Source: UBA6544 sp049601975 (GTDB taxonomy: Bacteria > Pseudomonadota > Alphaproteobacteria > UBA8366). Taken from it: a DNA stretch of 64,000 bases. Location: contig JBMYRC010000003.1 of assembly GCA_049601975.1 (NCBI GenBank), forward strand, positions 18,168 to 82,167, read 5' to 3'. Positions 1 through 8,135 of this stretch are shown here, piece after piece; positions within the stretch are counted from its first letter, which is position 1; each line of letters opens with the position of its first letter. The translations under genes were made by a program, and so were the position numbers. A model generated the notes under the pieces. The model made no database searches. It worked only from the letters and a program-made list of their open reading frames with translations, and was not told the origin of the DNA.

Positions 1-292
1 TATACGCTGGAATAATTGTACCCATCTCGGCAAGACCCGAACTAACACCCTTCAGCGTTGCCTTTGCTTTTATCAAGGATTGGCCCCAGAAGAACTTGAT
101 CTTCATCTGACCTTTCGACTGCTCCTCGATCTCTTTTGCCCAAACATTGAGTGCCGCGGCGCGTGGTCCTTTGTTACCACCAATATCCGAATAACGGATA
201 ATATAGTCTTTCGCATCTGCGACCTGCGGTGCCGCAGGCAGCAGTAATACAGCGGCCAAAACGCCGGCTGCGATAGGAATAAATTTCGACAT
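1..292 (-). CDS. TRAP transporter substrate-binding protein (DctP family), partial
   Basis: The first 97 codons of a periplasmic solute receptor; the rest lies beyond the left edge. The start at 290-292 has a strong ribosome site (GGGAGGAAAC). Residues 1-27 form a signal peptide (MSKFIPIAAG..., hydrophobic VLAAVLLLPAAP, cleavage near ADA-KD). The mature part (YIIRYSDIGG, NVWAKEIEEQSKGQMKIKFF, KGVSSGLAEMGTIIPAY) follows the DctP pattern, where the receptor captures an organic acid and passes it to a DctQM permease. The ligand cannot be told from this fragment. No transporter subunits are in the window. Confidence 0.85.
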   Translation of the reverse strand, partial: MSKFIPIAAGVLAAVLLLPAAPQVADAKDYIIRYSDIGGNKGPRAAALNVWAKEIEEQSKGQMKIKFFWGQSLIKAKATLKGVSSGLAEMGTIIPAY

Positions 293-464
293 GTTTCCTC
301 CCTAACGAGTTTTAGAGTGAACTCAGTTGTTTGAGTCTCACGGGTTTTGAACGCCTTTATGAATTAAGCCCCAAAACTTCATTGAAGTACATAGAGCGAT
401 ACCCCATATAGGGAAATGTTTTTCGGGTCTCTGGAATTTGTCAAATTTTTGGAATCCTAGAAGA

Positions 465-957
465 TCAATTCCAATCGCTGCTCGAGCAACGAGCGTCCCC
501 AGGTCCTCCCACTTGCTCATCCACGACCTGGAACAACGCGCGCCGGTAAAATGCTATCGCCGTAGGCAGATCATCGAAGGTCGTGAGATAGATCGCGCGA
601 TATCATGCATCTAGCGCAAGGGTGACAATGCCGTCGAGCATGAGCTTGCTGAGCCCCTGGCCTGCCAAACTTTCATCGAGAATAAACCGGCGCAAATGAG
701 CCCAACCGTCCGGTAAATCAGGGTCACTGACGTCCACGGTGACGGAGCCAAGTACCCGGCCAGGCTCGCCTGTCCACAACACCAGACCCTTTGCAGGATC
801 GCACCGGCTCAGAAACCCGACCATTTCCCGCGCAACCTTGTCTTCGAAAAATCACGGGGAAATCCCAGTGCTTGGCATGATAACGCCCGTGAAGGGCGGC
901 AACGTCACCGAGGAGTCAGGGGATTGGTCCGGATTGAATGCTAAATTTCGCCGTCAT
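465..957 (-). pseudogene. Decayed GNAT-family N-acetyltransferase
   Basis: Remains of an acetyltransferase readable only by stitching frames. From an ATG at 955-957 it reads MTAKFSIQSGPIP, hits a TGA, then continues LLGDVAALHGRYHAKHWDFP. A frameshift near 845-850 leads into FEDKVAREMVGFLSR and the conserved GNAT core (WTGEPGRVLGSVTVD, RFILDESLAGQGLSKLML). A second TGA near 605 precedes the still recognisable tail YRAIYLTTFDDLPTAIAFYR. Two in-frame stops and one shift make it non-functional. The tail resembles that of MarR-GNAT or GNAT proteins acting on small amines or protein N-termini. Substrate unknown. Confidence 0.75.
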
Positions 958-976
958 GGAGATACCTGACATAACT

Positions 977-1048
977 GTCATTCCCCAGAAGGCGGGTACC
1001 TAGAATGTTGTTCCGAGGTCGCTGGATTCCTGCCTTCAAAGGAATGAC
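977..1048. repeat. Palindromic intergenic repeat (GTCATTCC...GGAATGAC)
   Basis: About 72 bp bounded by the inverted ends GTCATTCC and GGAATGAC, with internal GGCGGG and GCTGGATTCC segments. A longer relative with the same ends lies at 33305-33399 and a half copy starts at 58804. Dispersed repeats of this type (CATTCCCGCGAA...GGAATGACG) are common between alphaproteobacterial genes. It has no coding potential. It sits between the dead GNAT gene and the gamma-glutamyltransferase stop codon and could also act as an RNA hairpin. Confidence 0.6.
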
Positions 1049-1055
1049 GGGGAAA

Positions 1056-2642
1056 TTAATACCCCAGCGCTAATCCGTCCTTGCGGGGGTCGGAGGCGCC
1101 GACCAGAACGCCACGGTCGTCGTCGATGTAAATCGCCTGGCAGCCGCCATGAGGCGACGGCGTGCGGGTCACGTTGTGGCCTCGCTTACGGAGGTCTTCG
1201 GCGACGTATTCCGAAATCCGCGGCTCCAGCGCCAACTCGTTATCGAAACAGAAGTGCCGCGGGGCCTCGTTCGCTTGCTGCGGGTCCATCCCAAAATCGA
1301 ACATGTTCGAGAGGAAGCTCGTGTGCCCCGTGGATTGATAATGTCCGCCCATGACACCGAAAGGCATCACCGTCTTGCCGCCCTTCATAGCCATGCCGGG
1401 GATGATCGTATGCATCGGCCGCTTGCCGGGCTCAATCCGGTTCGGATGATCGGCCTCGAGACGGAAACTAAAACCTCGGTTGTGCAGGATCACACCACTC
1501 TCGGGCGCCATGATGCAGCTGCCGAAACTCTTGAAGATCGAATTGATGAACGAAATCGCATTGCCGTCGCGGTCGACCACGCAGAGATAAGTCGTATCCT
1601 TGTGTTCCGCCGCGAAGCCATTCCAACTGTCGAATTGGCTGGCTTTGCTGATATCGATCCGGTCACGAGTCCAGGCGGCGCGCTCGTCGGATAATAAGTA
1701 ATCCACCGGCACGTCGACATATTTTGGATCGCAGAACAAGGCATCCCGCGCCGCATACGCCATCTTCGTCGTCTCGGCGATTAGGTGGATAACGTCCGCC
1801 TCGCTATACCCGTCCGACAGGTCGTAGCCATCCAGCGTGCGCATCATCATCAGCGCACCAAGGCCCTGACCGTTGGGCGGACATTCATAAATCTCGTGAT
1901 CACGGAAGGAAGCGTGGATCGGGTCCACATATTCGCAATGCTGCGCTGCGAAATCTTCCGCCTCATGCACTCCGCCCAAGTTCTTCAGGCGGTTGACGAT
2001 GTCTTCCATCACCGGCCCTTCGTAGAAACCGGCGCGTCCGTCCTTAGCGATGCGACGCAAAGTTTTCGCCATTTGCGGCTGTGTGTGCTTCGTGCCAATG
2101 GGCATCGATTGCCCGCCCATCAGGAAACGCGCTGAGAGATACTTATCCTTTTTCATACGTTCGACGGCACCTGCGTGATCGAAGGCGACCCGGTCCATAA
2201 TGCGATAGCCGTTCTCCGCCTTGTCGATGGCGGGTCGCAACAGCTCGTCGAGCCCCTTGGTTCCATAATCTTTCGAGAGCTGGCACCAGGCATCGACCGC
2301 GCCTGGTATCGTTACCGCATGAGCCGAATCCTGATCAATTTTGGCAATACCTAGCTCGCGGAACCAATCGACCGTAGCTTTCCCTGGCGCACACCCAGAG
2401 CCATTCAGTGCAATGGGATCGCCGCGTTTTGGCGAATAGAGCACGAAACAATCACCGCCGACCCCGGTCATTGCGGATTCAACAACGCCGAGAACCGCCA
2501 CCGCCGCGATTGCTGCGTCGACCGCGTTACCACCGTCGCGCAAAACATCCAGCGCCGCGAGAGTGCCATCGGGGTGAGAGGTCGCCGCCATGCCGTTCTC
2601 GGCCATCGCCGCCGACCGGCCGGGTTGATCCAAATCGCGCAT
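1056..2642 (-). CDS. Gamma-glutamyltransferase family protein
   Basis: An Ntn-hydrolase of the gamma-glutamyltranspeptidase family, which transfers or hydrolyses gamma-glutamyl (or, in relatives, acyl/oxamyl) groups. The start at 2642 (MRDLDQPGRSAAMAENG) is preceded by AAGGGGAGAGATA. The N-terminal half has the family signatures GGNAVDAAIAA and TGVGGDCF. The autoprocessing site is HKDTTYLCVVD, where the first Thr of TT becomes the nucleophile of the small subunit, and GVMGGHYQ lies near the C-terminus. Length (528 residues) fits the family. I see no clear signal peptide, so a cytoplasmic or oxamate-amidohydrolase-like role is possible. It stands alone on the minus strand. Confidence 0.85.
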   Translation of the reverse strand: MRDLDQPGRSAAMAENGMAATSHPDGTLAALDVLRDGGNAVDAAIAAVAVLGVVESAMTGVGGDCFVLYSPKRGDPIALNGSGCAPGKATVDWFRELGIAKIDQDSAHAVTIPGAVDAWCQLSKDYGTKGLDELLRPAIDKAENGYRIMDRVAFDHAGAVERMKKDKYLSARFLMGGQSMPIGTKHTQPQMAKTLRRIAKDGRAGFYEGPVMEDIVNRLKNLGGVHEAEDFAAQHCEYVDPIHASFRDHEIYECPPNGQGLGALMMMRTLDGYDLSDGYSEADVIHLIAETTKMAYAARDALFCDPKYVDVPVDYLLSDERAAWTRDRIDISKASQFDSWNGFAAEHKDTTYLCVVDRDGNAISFINSIFKSFGSCIMAPESGVILHNRGFSFRLEADHPNRIEPGKRPMHTIIPGMAMKGGKTVMPFGVMGGHYQSTGHTSFLSNMFDFGMDPQQANEAPRHFCFDNELALEPRISEYVAEDLRKRGHNVTRTPSPHGGCQAIYIDDDRGVLVGASDPRKDGLALGY

Positions 2643-3078
2643 TATCTCTCCCCTTCTCGATGTGATAACTTGTCCGTAATCCAGCCTCGCCATCAATGCA
2701 AGCCGCAACCATGTCCCTTGATTTTGCCCCCGCCATCGCACGATCATCTTTCTCAGTCGAAGGATTACCTAAAACGGCAGACTGCAAACAGTTGGTGTTT
2801 TCCGAGTGACTTGCGCCGTTTCAGCATGGTTTATGAGCTGTATTTAAACATGCTCGACACCGCATCTAAAAACGGTGCCGCTATCGTCCAAAGCACTACC
2901 CCCGCTCGAGAGAAACGATGATATCGAACTCGCCCTGCCGGAAGCCACGGTCCTAAAGCTGACCGAGCGCTTTAACGCCGCATGTTTTGGAATATTGCCG
3001 ACAGATAAAGCTGCGTTGGAGGCGATCCGGGACGCTATGCAGACCGGACGGCAAAATAAGATCGACCGTTGCCAGATT
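2643..3078. other. Gap without a confident gene
   Basis: About 435 bp between the Rieske beta subunit stop and the gamma-glutamyltransferase start. A short plus-strand frame (GTG at 2875, running to 3111 into the beta gene) reads LPEATVLKLTERFNAACF and DKAALEAIRDAMQTGRQNKI. I cannot assign it to a family and it overlaps the beta gene, so it is not called. Otherwise nothing is seen beyond the ribosome site for the gene at 2642. Confidence 0.4.
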
Positions 3079-3621
3079 CTACAAAAATACCGAGATATTT
3101 TTCGACAGTAGCACGTTCTGGTCGAGGAAAATTTCGCGGCGCGCAATCTTCCATACGCCATCAACCCGTCGTAGTGTATCGTTGCGCTTGCCAATATAGG
3201 TGTCGTGTTCATCTTCTTGGCGGTTACGATAAACGAGAAAGCGGCAGCGCGTCTCCACTTCTTCTGGTGCGGCATAATCCGGGCGCACCCCTCGTAGCCG
3301 AAAATTGCTGATGATGTGAGTAGTGCGCGACGGCGGTTGTTCCGCCCAATGAACGCCGGTTGCCAATTGTTGGACCCGCTGGCGCAACGTCTCAAGACCT
3401 TCGTCAATCCAATTTGTCTCCGCTTTTTCCAAGGTAAATTCTCCTGCTAACCCATCGGACGGAACATTTCGGGCCATCGGCATCCAATAGCGACAATCCT
3501 CAGTGAACAGCTCCAACCAAGCGAAGAATTCTCGAGCGTCGAGAAGGTCTGCCTCGGCGGCAAAAAATTCTTCGATCTCCTCCTTCAACAATAGTCTTTG
3601 AACCAACGCGTCAGCCTCCAT
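3079..3621 (-). CDS. Aromatic-ring-hydroxylating dioxygenase, small (beta) subunit
   Basis: Structural beta subunit of a Rieske non-haem iron dioxygenase, 180 residues, the usual size. It has the SnoaL/NTF2-like beta fold signatures: EIEEFFAAEADLLDAREFFAW, TEDCRYWMPMARNV, THIISNFRLRGVRP, and the C-terminal VDGVWKIARREIFLDQNVL. Its ATG overlaps the last 11 bases of the alpha gene, so the two are translationally coupled and should form an alpha3beta3 oxygenase. No ferredoxin or reductase lies next to the pair, so electron supply must come from elsewhere. Substrate unknown; biphenyl/benzoate-type oxygenases have this architecture. Confidence 0.9.
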   Translation of the reverse strand: MEADALVQRLLLKEEIEEFFAAEADLLDAREFFAWLELFTEDCRYWMPMARNVPSDGLAGEFTLEKAETNWIDEGLETLRQRVQQLATGVHWAEQPPSRTTHIISNFRLRGVRPDYAAPEEVETRCRFLVYRNRQEDEHDTYIGKRNDTLRRVDGVWKIARREIFLDQNVLLSKNISVFL

Positions 3622-4981
3622 GAGACGCCGCCGCGCTCTGAGGTTCCGGCATCAAGTCGGCCCAATCCTCCGCCTGCATAAATTGCTCCCAGCGACGATA
3701 GAAAATGCGTTGGTTGGCTTCCGAATAACTGCCACTTTGAACCGCTCCAGGAAGCCCTGGCACCTGCCGTTCTTTTCCCAAGCCAAGCTGGTAATTGTAG
3801 GCCCGCCGTCGAGCTATGGCGCCTCCGCTCGCCGCCGTCGCATAAGTCCAGTTTTCCATGTCGTCCGATTCAGTAATCCCGGCCGGACCCGAATAGCGCA
3901 AATAGTAGTGACGCAGCATATCCTTCACTTTGGCTGGAGCGTCAGCATCCACCAGGTAGTAGCGCCACATCTCCATCTCGGTGGCGCTGATCGGATGCGC
4001 TAACAGCAGTGTGCGCGGCTGGTTGGCATGGAACGACATATTGGGAAAGATAGTGCCGACTGTCATACCGACGCGCATGCGGTCCCCAAGATTGCGAACG
4101 CGAGCTTCGTAGACCTCGCGATAATAAGCCTCGACCTCCGGGTCGTTGCGGTAGCTGGCCGTGTATTCCGGCTCCTCATAATGCGGCAAGAAGCCGAGAA
4201 CTCCGTGACCCAATCCCGGAAAACCAATAGCGTGGCGTGGACGTTGTTCGTCACGCCGACCTTTGCCGCCAGACGGCCCAATCTCCGCCAAATTAGCCGA
4301 TTGATGACTGACTTCGTGATACAGATCACCTACAAAATTCTCGGCGCTAAGTTTCCAATTGCTCCGCACCCGCCACTTCTGCACGCCGCCTATGACTTCC
4401 GAACCGCCGGCACTGCCGTCACGGTGATCCAGCACGCAATCAAGGAACATTCGCATATCACCAAGGTAATCTTCGAACGGCATCGCCGCCGAATCCCAAT
4501 TGGCCCAGACCGTGCCCTTGTAATTCACCACATGGGGGCAGCGTTCCAGGCCCCACCCCTCGCGGTCAAGCTTACCGCCGTACCCTTCTTCCGAACGCGG
4601 CACGCCGACGAGGGCGCCCGGCTGCGATACACGTTCCCGGTCGGTCGAAAAACTCCATCCGTGATACGGGCAGGTAAAGACGGCGGAATTTCCCTGGTCG
4701 TAGCGGCAAACTTTCATACCGCGATGTGTGCAACTGTTGAGCAGGACGAGAATTTCACCCTGCTTGTTGCGGGTCAGGATGACTGATTCCGTCCCCATAC
4801 GAGAAACGAAGTAATCGTTAGGTTTTGGTATCAAGCTTTCGTGCCCGACTAATAACCAGCCGCGCGTGAAGATATTCTCCATCTCTTGGTCGAAAATATC
4901 CGAATTAACGAACAACTCTCGACTGACGACGCCATTCTCCACGTCCACCAGCCCGCTGATGTCAATTTCACATCTTATCAT
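3611..4981 (-). CDS. Aromatic-ring-hydroxylating dioxygenase, large (alpha) subunit
   Basis: Catalytic subunit, 456 residues. The Rieske [2Fe-2S] site is CTHRGMKV with FTCPYHGWSF about 20 residues on (C-x-H ... C-x2-H). The mononuclear iron site is NFVGDLYHEVSH (two His), with the third ligand probably in TESDDMENWTY (Asp). Neighbours on the minus strand (aldolase, SDR, hydrolase at 5.4-8.0 kb) fit an aromatic degradation route, where the oxygenase makes a cis-dihydrodiol, but the substrate cannot be read. The first 700 bases are repeated at 11443-12153 in a truncated copy, and the 543 bp at 4330-4872 are identical between the copies. Ribosome site is weak (GGGACGGTCGAG before ATG). Confidence 0.92.
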   Translation of the reverse strand: MIRCEIDISGLVDVENGVVSRELFVNSDIFDQEMENIFTRGWLLVGHESLIPKPNDYFVSRMGTESVILTRNKQGEILVLLNSCTHRGMKVCRYDQGNSAVFTCPYHGWSFSTDRERVSQPGALVGVPRSEEGYGGKLDREGWGLERCPHVVNYKGTVWANWDSAAMPFEDYLGDMRMFLDCVLDHRDGSAGGSEVIGGVQKWRVRSNWKLSAENFVGDLYHEVSHQSANLAEIGPSGGKGRRDEQRPRHAIGFPGLGHGVLGFLPHYEEPEYTASYRNDPEVEAYYREVYEARVRNLGDRMRVGMTVGTIFPNMSFHANQPRTLLLAHPISATEMEMWRYYLVDADAPAKVKDMLRHYYLRYSGPAGITESDDMENWTYATAASGGAIARRRAYNYQLGLGKERQVPGLPGAVQSGSYSEANQRIFYRRWEQFMQAEDWADLMPEPQSAAASHGG

Positions 4982-5096
4982 CTCGACCGTCCCGTTGGTT
5001 TATGGATTAAGGTAGGGCGGATCAATCCCTCTTGGAAGCACGCGATAGCTTTAATCGTCCGCCACCTCCTGCAACGTTGCATCGGATACTGGATTG
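4273..5096. repeat. Direct repeat, copy A (Rieske alpha 5' half plus TM2 gene tail)
   Basis: This segment recurs without insertions or deletions at 11445-12268, offset 7172 bp, in the same orientation. Positions 4330-4872 are identical to 11502-12044 by eye; outside that core the copies differ increasingly, clearly so upstream of the alpha start codon. Copy A keeps the whole alpha gene but only the last codons of the TM2 gene; copy B keeps the whole TM2 gene but only the first half of alpha. This reciprocal arrangement is what a single-crossover integration or tandem duplication would leave. Confidence 0.85.
5051..5096 (-). pseudogene. 3'-terminal remnant of a TM2-domain gene
   Basis: Reads GNPVSDATLQEVADD and stop, matching the end of the intact TM2 gene at 12223 (NNRVSETTLRGVADD and stop). 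The spacing to the downstream Rieske alpha start is 69 bp in both places. Nothing upstream of this tail resembles the rest of the TM2 gene, so only its last 15 or so codons survive here. It marks the edge of the duplicated segment. Confidence 0.65.
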
Positions 5097-5372
5097 CCGG
5101 TGCACGAAGACATCGTCGGCGTCGCCACGGCGTCCGGAGGCGTTCCAGCGCAACAATTCCTAGGTAGCGCTCAGAAAAGAATACGATATAGCATACGAGA
5201 ATATTCGCCTAAACTGAATGTCGACGGCATCAAAGCGTTCAATTCGGCTGAATCCCATCTTGGCAGCCATTAAGCAATTTGGTTTGCCTGGTTGCAGTTC
5301 CCCTCTGAACCCGCCTTATCGCCGCAGTAACGCCACCTCCGGCGCACATGCGAGTTCTGATTGAGCAGTAGC
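5097..5372. other. Non-coding gap
   Basis: About 275 bp between the hydrolase stop and the TM2 remnant. No convincing reading frame, hairpin or RNA was seen. It probably contains the left end of whatever DNA separates the two copies of the direct repeat. Confidence 0.4.
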
Positions 5373-6239
5373 CTATCCCAAATAGGTCTCGAACCAATCG
5401 CGAGACGCCGATGCGATGGCTGACAGTTGTTTGGTGTAGGGGTCGTAATGACCTCCCGGAAACATCTTCAGCCGTTTCGGCTCATGCGCAGTAGAATAGG
5501 CTTGAAGTTGAAGGTCTGTTAGGCATTTGGTGTCGTGCGTCGCCACCGCCAGCAGCAATGGTGTGGGTGAAATAGCGGCGATATAACTGCCCGGCTCATA
5601 GGCGTCGCGAAAGGCTCGGCTGAGCAGCGTGCATGTATTGACATAGGTCGTGCCAGCGCCTGCAACCTTGCTCCATTCGTAGCTTTCATCGCCTTCCCTC
5701 GAGATTGGAATCATCAGGGGTTCCTCACCGCGCTGACGGCGGGCGCGCTCCTCATTCACTTCTCGAACGAACGCCGCATAGCCTTCAGTCGTTAGCACCC
5801 GGATCGTGTTCTCATGTCCACTGATTGTCGGCACCACGGACACGACGCATTTCACCCTCCGGTCGGTTGCGGCCACGACGAGGCTGTGACCACCAGCAAA
5901 ACTGGTGCCCCACAGACCAATCCGATCCGTGTCGACCTCTTCGCGGCTTCCCACATAAGTTATAGCATCTCGCATATCGGAAATCTGCTGCCACGGATCG
6001 ATCTCGCCGCGCAGGGCGCCGCCGCTCGACCCAGTGTTGCGATGATCATAGACGAGGCAGGCGAAGCCCGCCGCGCAGAAGACATCGGCATAGCGGTCCA
6101 GCGCCATTTCTTTGACCGCTCCAAAACCATGGCTGAGCACTATAGCGGGAAACAAGCCACTTCCGCTGTCCGGCGTGTAGAGAAACGCCGCAAGCTGCGT
6201 TCCGTCCAGTGATTTGAATTCCACATTCTCACGCATCAT
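5373..6239 (-). CDS. Alpha/beta hydrolase (dienelactone-hydrolase/peptidase-like)
   Basis: A 288-residue serine hydrolase. The oxyanion segment is LSHGFGAVKE, the nucleophile elbow GTSFAGG (Ser), the acid probably in VATHDTKCL (Asp), and the His in FPGGHYDPY. ATGATG at 6234-6239 follows GAGGACGTA; either Met may be used. It is the last gene of a minus-strand run, 29 bp after the SDR at 6269, which itself follows a DapA-like aldolase. In such a run it would hydrolyse an ester or C-C bond of a ring-cleavage or aldol product, which is inference. Related proteins are annotated as xaa-pro-like or DLH-like hydrolases, so substrate stays open. Confidence 0.85.
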   Translation of the reverse strand: MMRENVEFKSLDGTQLAAFLYTPDSGSGLFPAIVLSHGFGAVKEMALDRYADVFCAAGFACLVYDHRNTGSSGGALRGEIDPWQQISDMRDAITYVGSREEVDTDRIGLWGTSFAGGHSLVVAATDRRVKCVVSVVPTISGHENTIRVLTTEGYAAFVREVNEERARRQRGEEPLMIPISREGDESYEWSKVAGAGTTYVNTCTLLSRAFRDAYEPGSYIAAISPTPLLLAVATHDTKCLTDLQLQAYSTAHEPKRLKMFPGGHYDPYTKQLSAIASASRDWFETYLG

Positions 6240-6268
6240 TACGTCCTCTTATTAGCTGGCCACAGGGA

Positions 6269-7024
6269 TCACATCGCCGAGATGGCGCGACCTCCATCCC
6301 CGAACACCACGTCGCCATTAACACAATCCGCCGCATCCGATGCTAGGAACACAACGATCCGCGCCACCCCCTCTGGCGTGGACAGGCGGCCCAATGGACT
6401 GCGCGCGAGGCGCTTCTTCCAGCCTTCCTCGTCCACCACGCGCATCGTGCCGGGCGTCGGCATCGGTCCAGGAGCGACGGCATTCACCCGAATGCCCTGC
6501 TGCCCAAGTTCGACCGCGCACTGACGCGTCAGGGCCGAGATCGCGCCTTTTATCGCTGCATAGACAGACCCGTTAGGGATGCCGTGAACCGATGCGGGCG
6601 ATGTCATGTTGACGATACTGCCCGATCCCTGCGCGATCATATGCGGCGTGACCGCCTGTATGCCCCAGTAGACTGCGTCCAGGCCGATCGCCATCTGGCG
6701 CCGATAGACGTCCTCCTGCACCTCGGTCATCAGCTCGTATTTAACCCACATGGCATTGTTCACCATCACGTCGATCCCGCCGAAATGAGCCGCAATGTCA
6801 TCGATGATCTTCTGCCACAACGCACGATTGGTCATATCAATCGCGCAGGGCAGAACCTCGGCACCGTTGGCTCGGATTGCCGTGACTGTTTCGTCTAGAC
6901 GCTCCGCGTCTGCGTCGACCAGAGCCAGACGCGCACCCACACGCCCAGCCTCTTCCGCAATCGCCCGCCCGATGCCGCCGGCTGCGCCTGTCACGATAAC
7001 CGTCTTGCCTTTCAACACCGTCAT
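6269..7024 (-). CDS. SDR-family NAD(P)-dependent oxidoreductase
   Basis: Classical short-chain dehydrogenase, 251 residues. Nucleotide-binding TGAAGGIG at about residue 12, NNAM in place of NNAG near residue 90, and the catalytic Y-x3-K as YAAIK, preceded by MTSPASVHG (Ser). The C-terminal VNGDVVFGDGG is the usual end. AAGGAGCGAATT precedes the ATG. It lies between a DapA-like aldolase (27 bp upstream) and an alpha/beta hydrolase, so the three probably form one catabolic operon. If linked to the Rieske oxygenase it could dehydrogenate a dihydrodiol, which is an inference from proximity only. Confidence 0.9.
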   Translation of the reverse strand: MTVLKGKTVIVTGAAGGIGRAIAEEAGRVGARLALVDADAERLDETVTAIRANGAEVLPCAIDMTNRALWQKIIDDIAAHFGGIDVMVNNAMWVKYELMTEVQEDVYRRQMAIGLDAVYWGIQAVTPHMIAQGSGSIVNMTSPASVHGIPNGSVYAAIKGAISALTRQCAVELGQQGIRVNAVAPGPMPTPGTMRVVDEEGWKKRLARSPLGRLSTPEGVARIVVFLASDAADCVNGDVVFGDGGRAISAM

Positions 7025-7051
7025 AATTCGCTCCTTAATTTCTTGATCGTG

Positions 7052-8035
7052 TCAGAAGCGGCTGGGGAAAAGCAGTCGCTCCCAGCCAGCCGCATCCAGC
7101 CGTTCGCGAAACGCCCCCTTGGTTGCTTCATCGGGCTGCTGCATCGGCGGTCCCATCGGCCCACCAGCCATGCCTAATATGTCCATCCAATATTTGATGA
7201 GGGCCATCGGATGCGCGGCCTTCTTCTCGTTCCACAATACCGCATAAATGTTGGCCCATACTTCCCGCAGCGGCATAAGTTCTTCGCGGATAATGGCTGC
7301 GCCCGTCATGTCGCCTTGCTGCGCGAGACGCAGGTAATCAACGATCGGCTGCCGCTCCGGGCTTTGCATCAAATAGACGCTGGTCGACCCCATCAACACT
7401 TGTTGGCCGTGTTGGATTGTCATCTCCAGTAATTGCTCCTCGAACGGGTAGGACAGCACGACCTCCGCACCGAACATCTCCATCGCCCGGATAGTGTGCT
7501 GCGGATCCTTGATCGCGTTCTTGAAGCCACAGACATTGGGGATTTTCGCGATGCGCGCCATGGTCTCGTGCGTCATGGTCGCACCGGAATGAGTCGTGTT
7601 GAATGCAACGATCGGCATGTCCACCTTGCCGGCTACATATTCGATATAGTCGTGCATCAGGTCCTGCGACGACGCCCATTCATAAGGCACCCAAAGGATA
7701 ATCGCCTCCGCGCCGATCGCTTTGGCATATAAGCTGAGATCAATCGTCTCGGCCACGCTATGATCGGCGGTGTAGAAGGCGCACATTGCTCGCTCGCCCG
7801 TCGTCTCCGCGATTAGGTCCATCGCATGCTTTCGCTGCGCAATGGTGAGGCTCCAGGCATCAAGAAACCCGAAGCCCACGCCACTGGCACCGGCGGCAAT
7901 CACGCGTTCGACATTCTTAACGACACCCGCCTGATCCAACGCGAAATTGGCCGTGAAAGGCGCTGACGGACTGGAAAACAGTCCCTTCAGATGCGCCTTC
8001 GCCCATTCCTTGGCCTCATGCCGACCGACCTTCAC
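7052..8035 (-). CDS. Dihydrodipicolinate synthase/N-acetylneuraminate lyase (DapA) superfamily aldolase
   Basis: A class I aldolase of the DapA superfamily. The Schiff-base lysine is in PNVCGFKNAIKD. The stretch usually reading YN at the strand with the catalytic Tyr is MPIVAFNTTHSG here, so that Tyr is replaced by Phe; this argues against true dihydrodipicolinate synthase activity. I chose the GTG at 8033-8035 because GAGGAG lies 5 bases upstream; a GTG 18 bases earlier is also open. It heads a minus-strand run with an SDR and a hydrolase. Probable role: retro-aldol cleavage or hydratase-aldolase chemistry on a pyruvate-containing intermediate, unproven. Confidence 0.8.
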   Translation of the reverse strand: MKVGRHEAKEWAKAHLKGLFSSPSAPFTANFALDQAGVVKNVERVIAAGASGVGFGFLDAWSLTIAQRKHAMDLIAETTGERAMCAFYTADHSVAETIDLSLYAKAIGAEAIILWVPYEWASSQDLMHDYIEYVAGKVDMPIVAFNTTHSGATMTHETMARIAKIPNVCGFKNAIKDPQHTIRAMEMFGAEVVLSYPFEEQLLEMTIQHGQQVLMGSTSVYLMQSPERQPIVDYLRLAQQGDMTGAAIIREELMPLREVWANIYAVLWNEKKAAHPMALIKYWMDILGMAGGPMGPPMQQPDEATKGAFRERLDAAGWERLLFPSRF

Positions 8036-8135
8036 GCCTACTCCTCTAGTCACTCAGGGGAACGCGATTATTCCACCCCATAAGCCCTTTAAATTTCCCG
8101 TTAGGATTTTTAACCTTGGGACTTGGGCGGATATT

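Noticed and set aside
338..520. Sixty-codon minus-strand frame starting MSKWEDLG
   Set aside because: It overlaps the tail of the GNAT pseudogene in a different frame and shows no family resemblance.
465..957. Possible second selenoprotein, since the GNAT remnant has two in-frame TGA
   Set aside because: GNAT proteins have no conserved Cys at these places, a frameshift is also present and no SECIS-like hairpin follows.
2875..3111. Plus-strand frame with LPEATVLKLTERF
   Set aside because: Overlaps the end of the Rieske beta gene, lacks a ribosome site and matches no family I can name.
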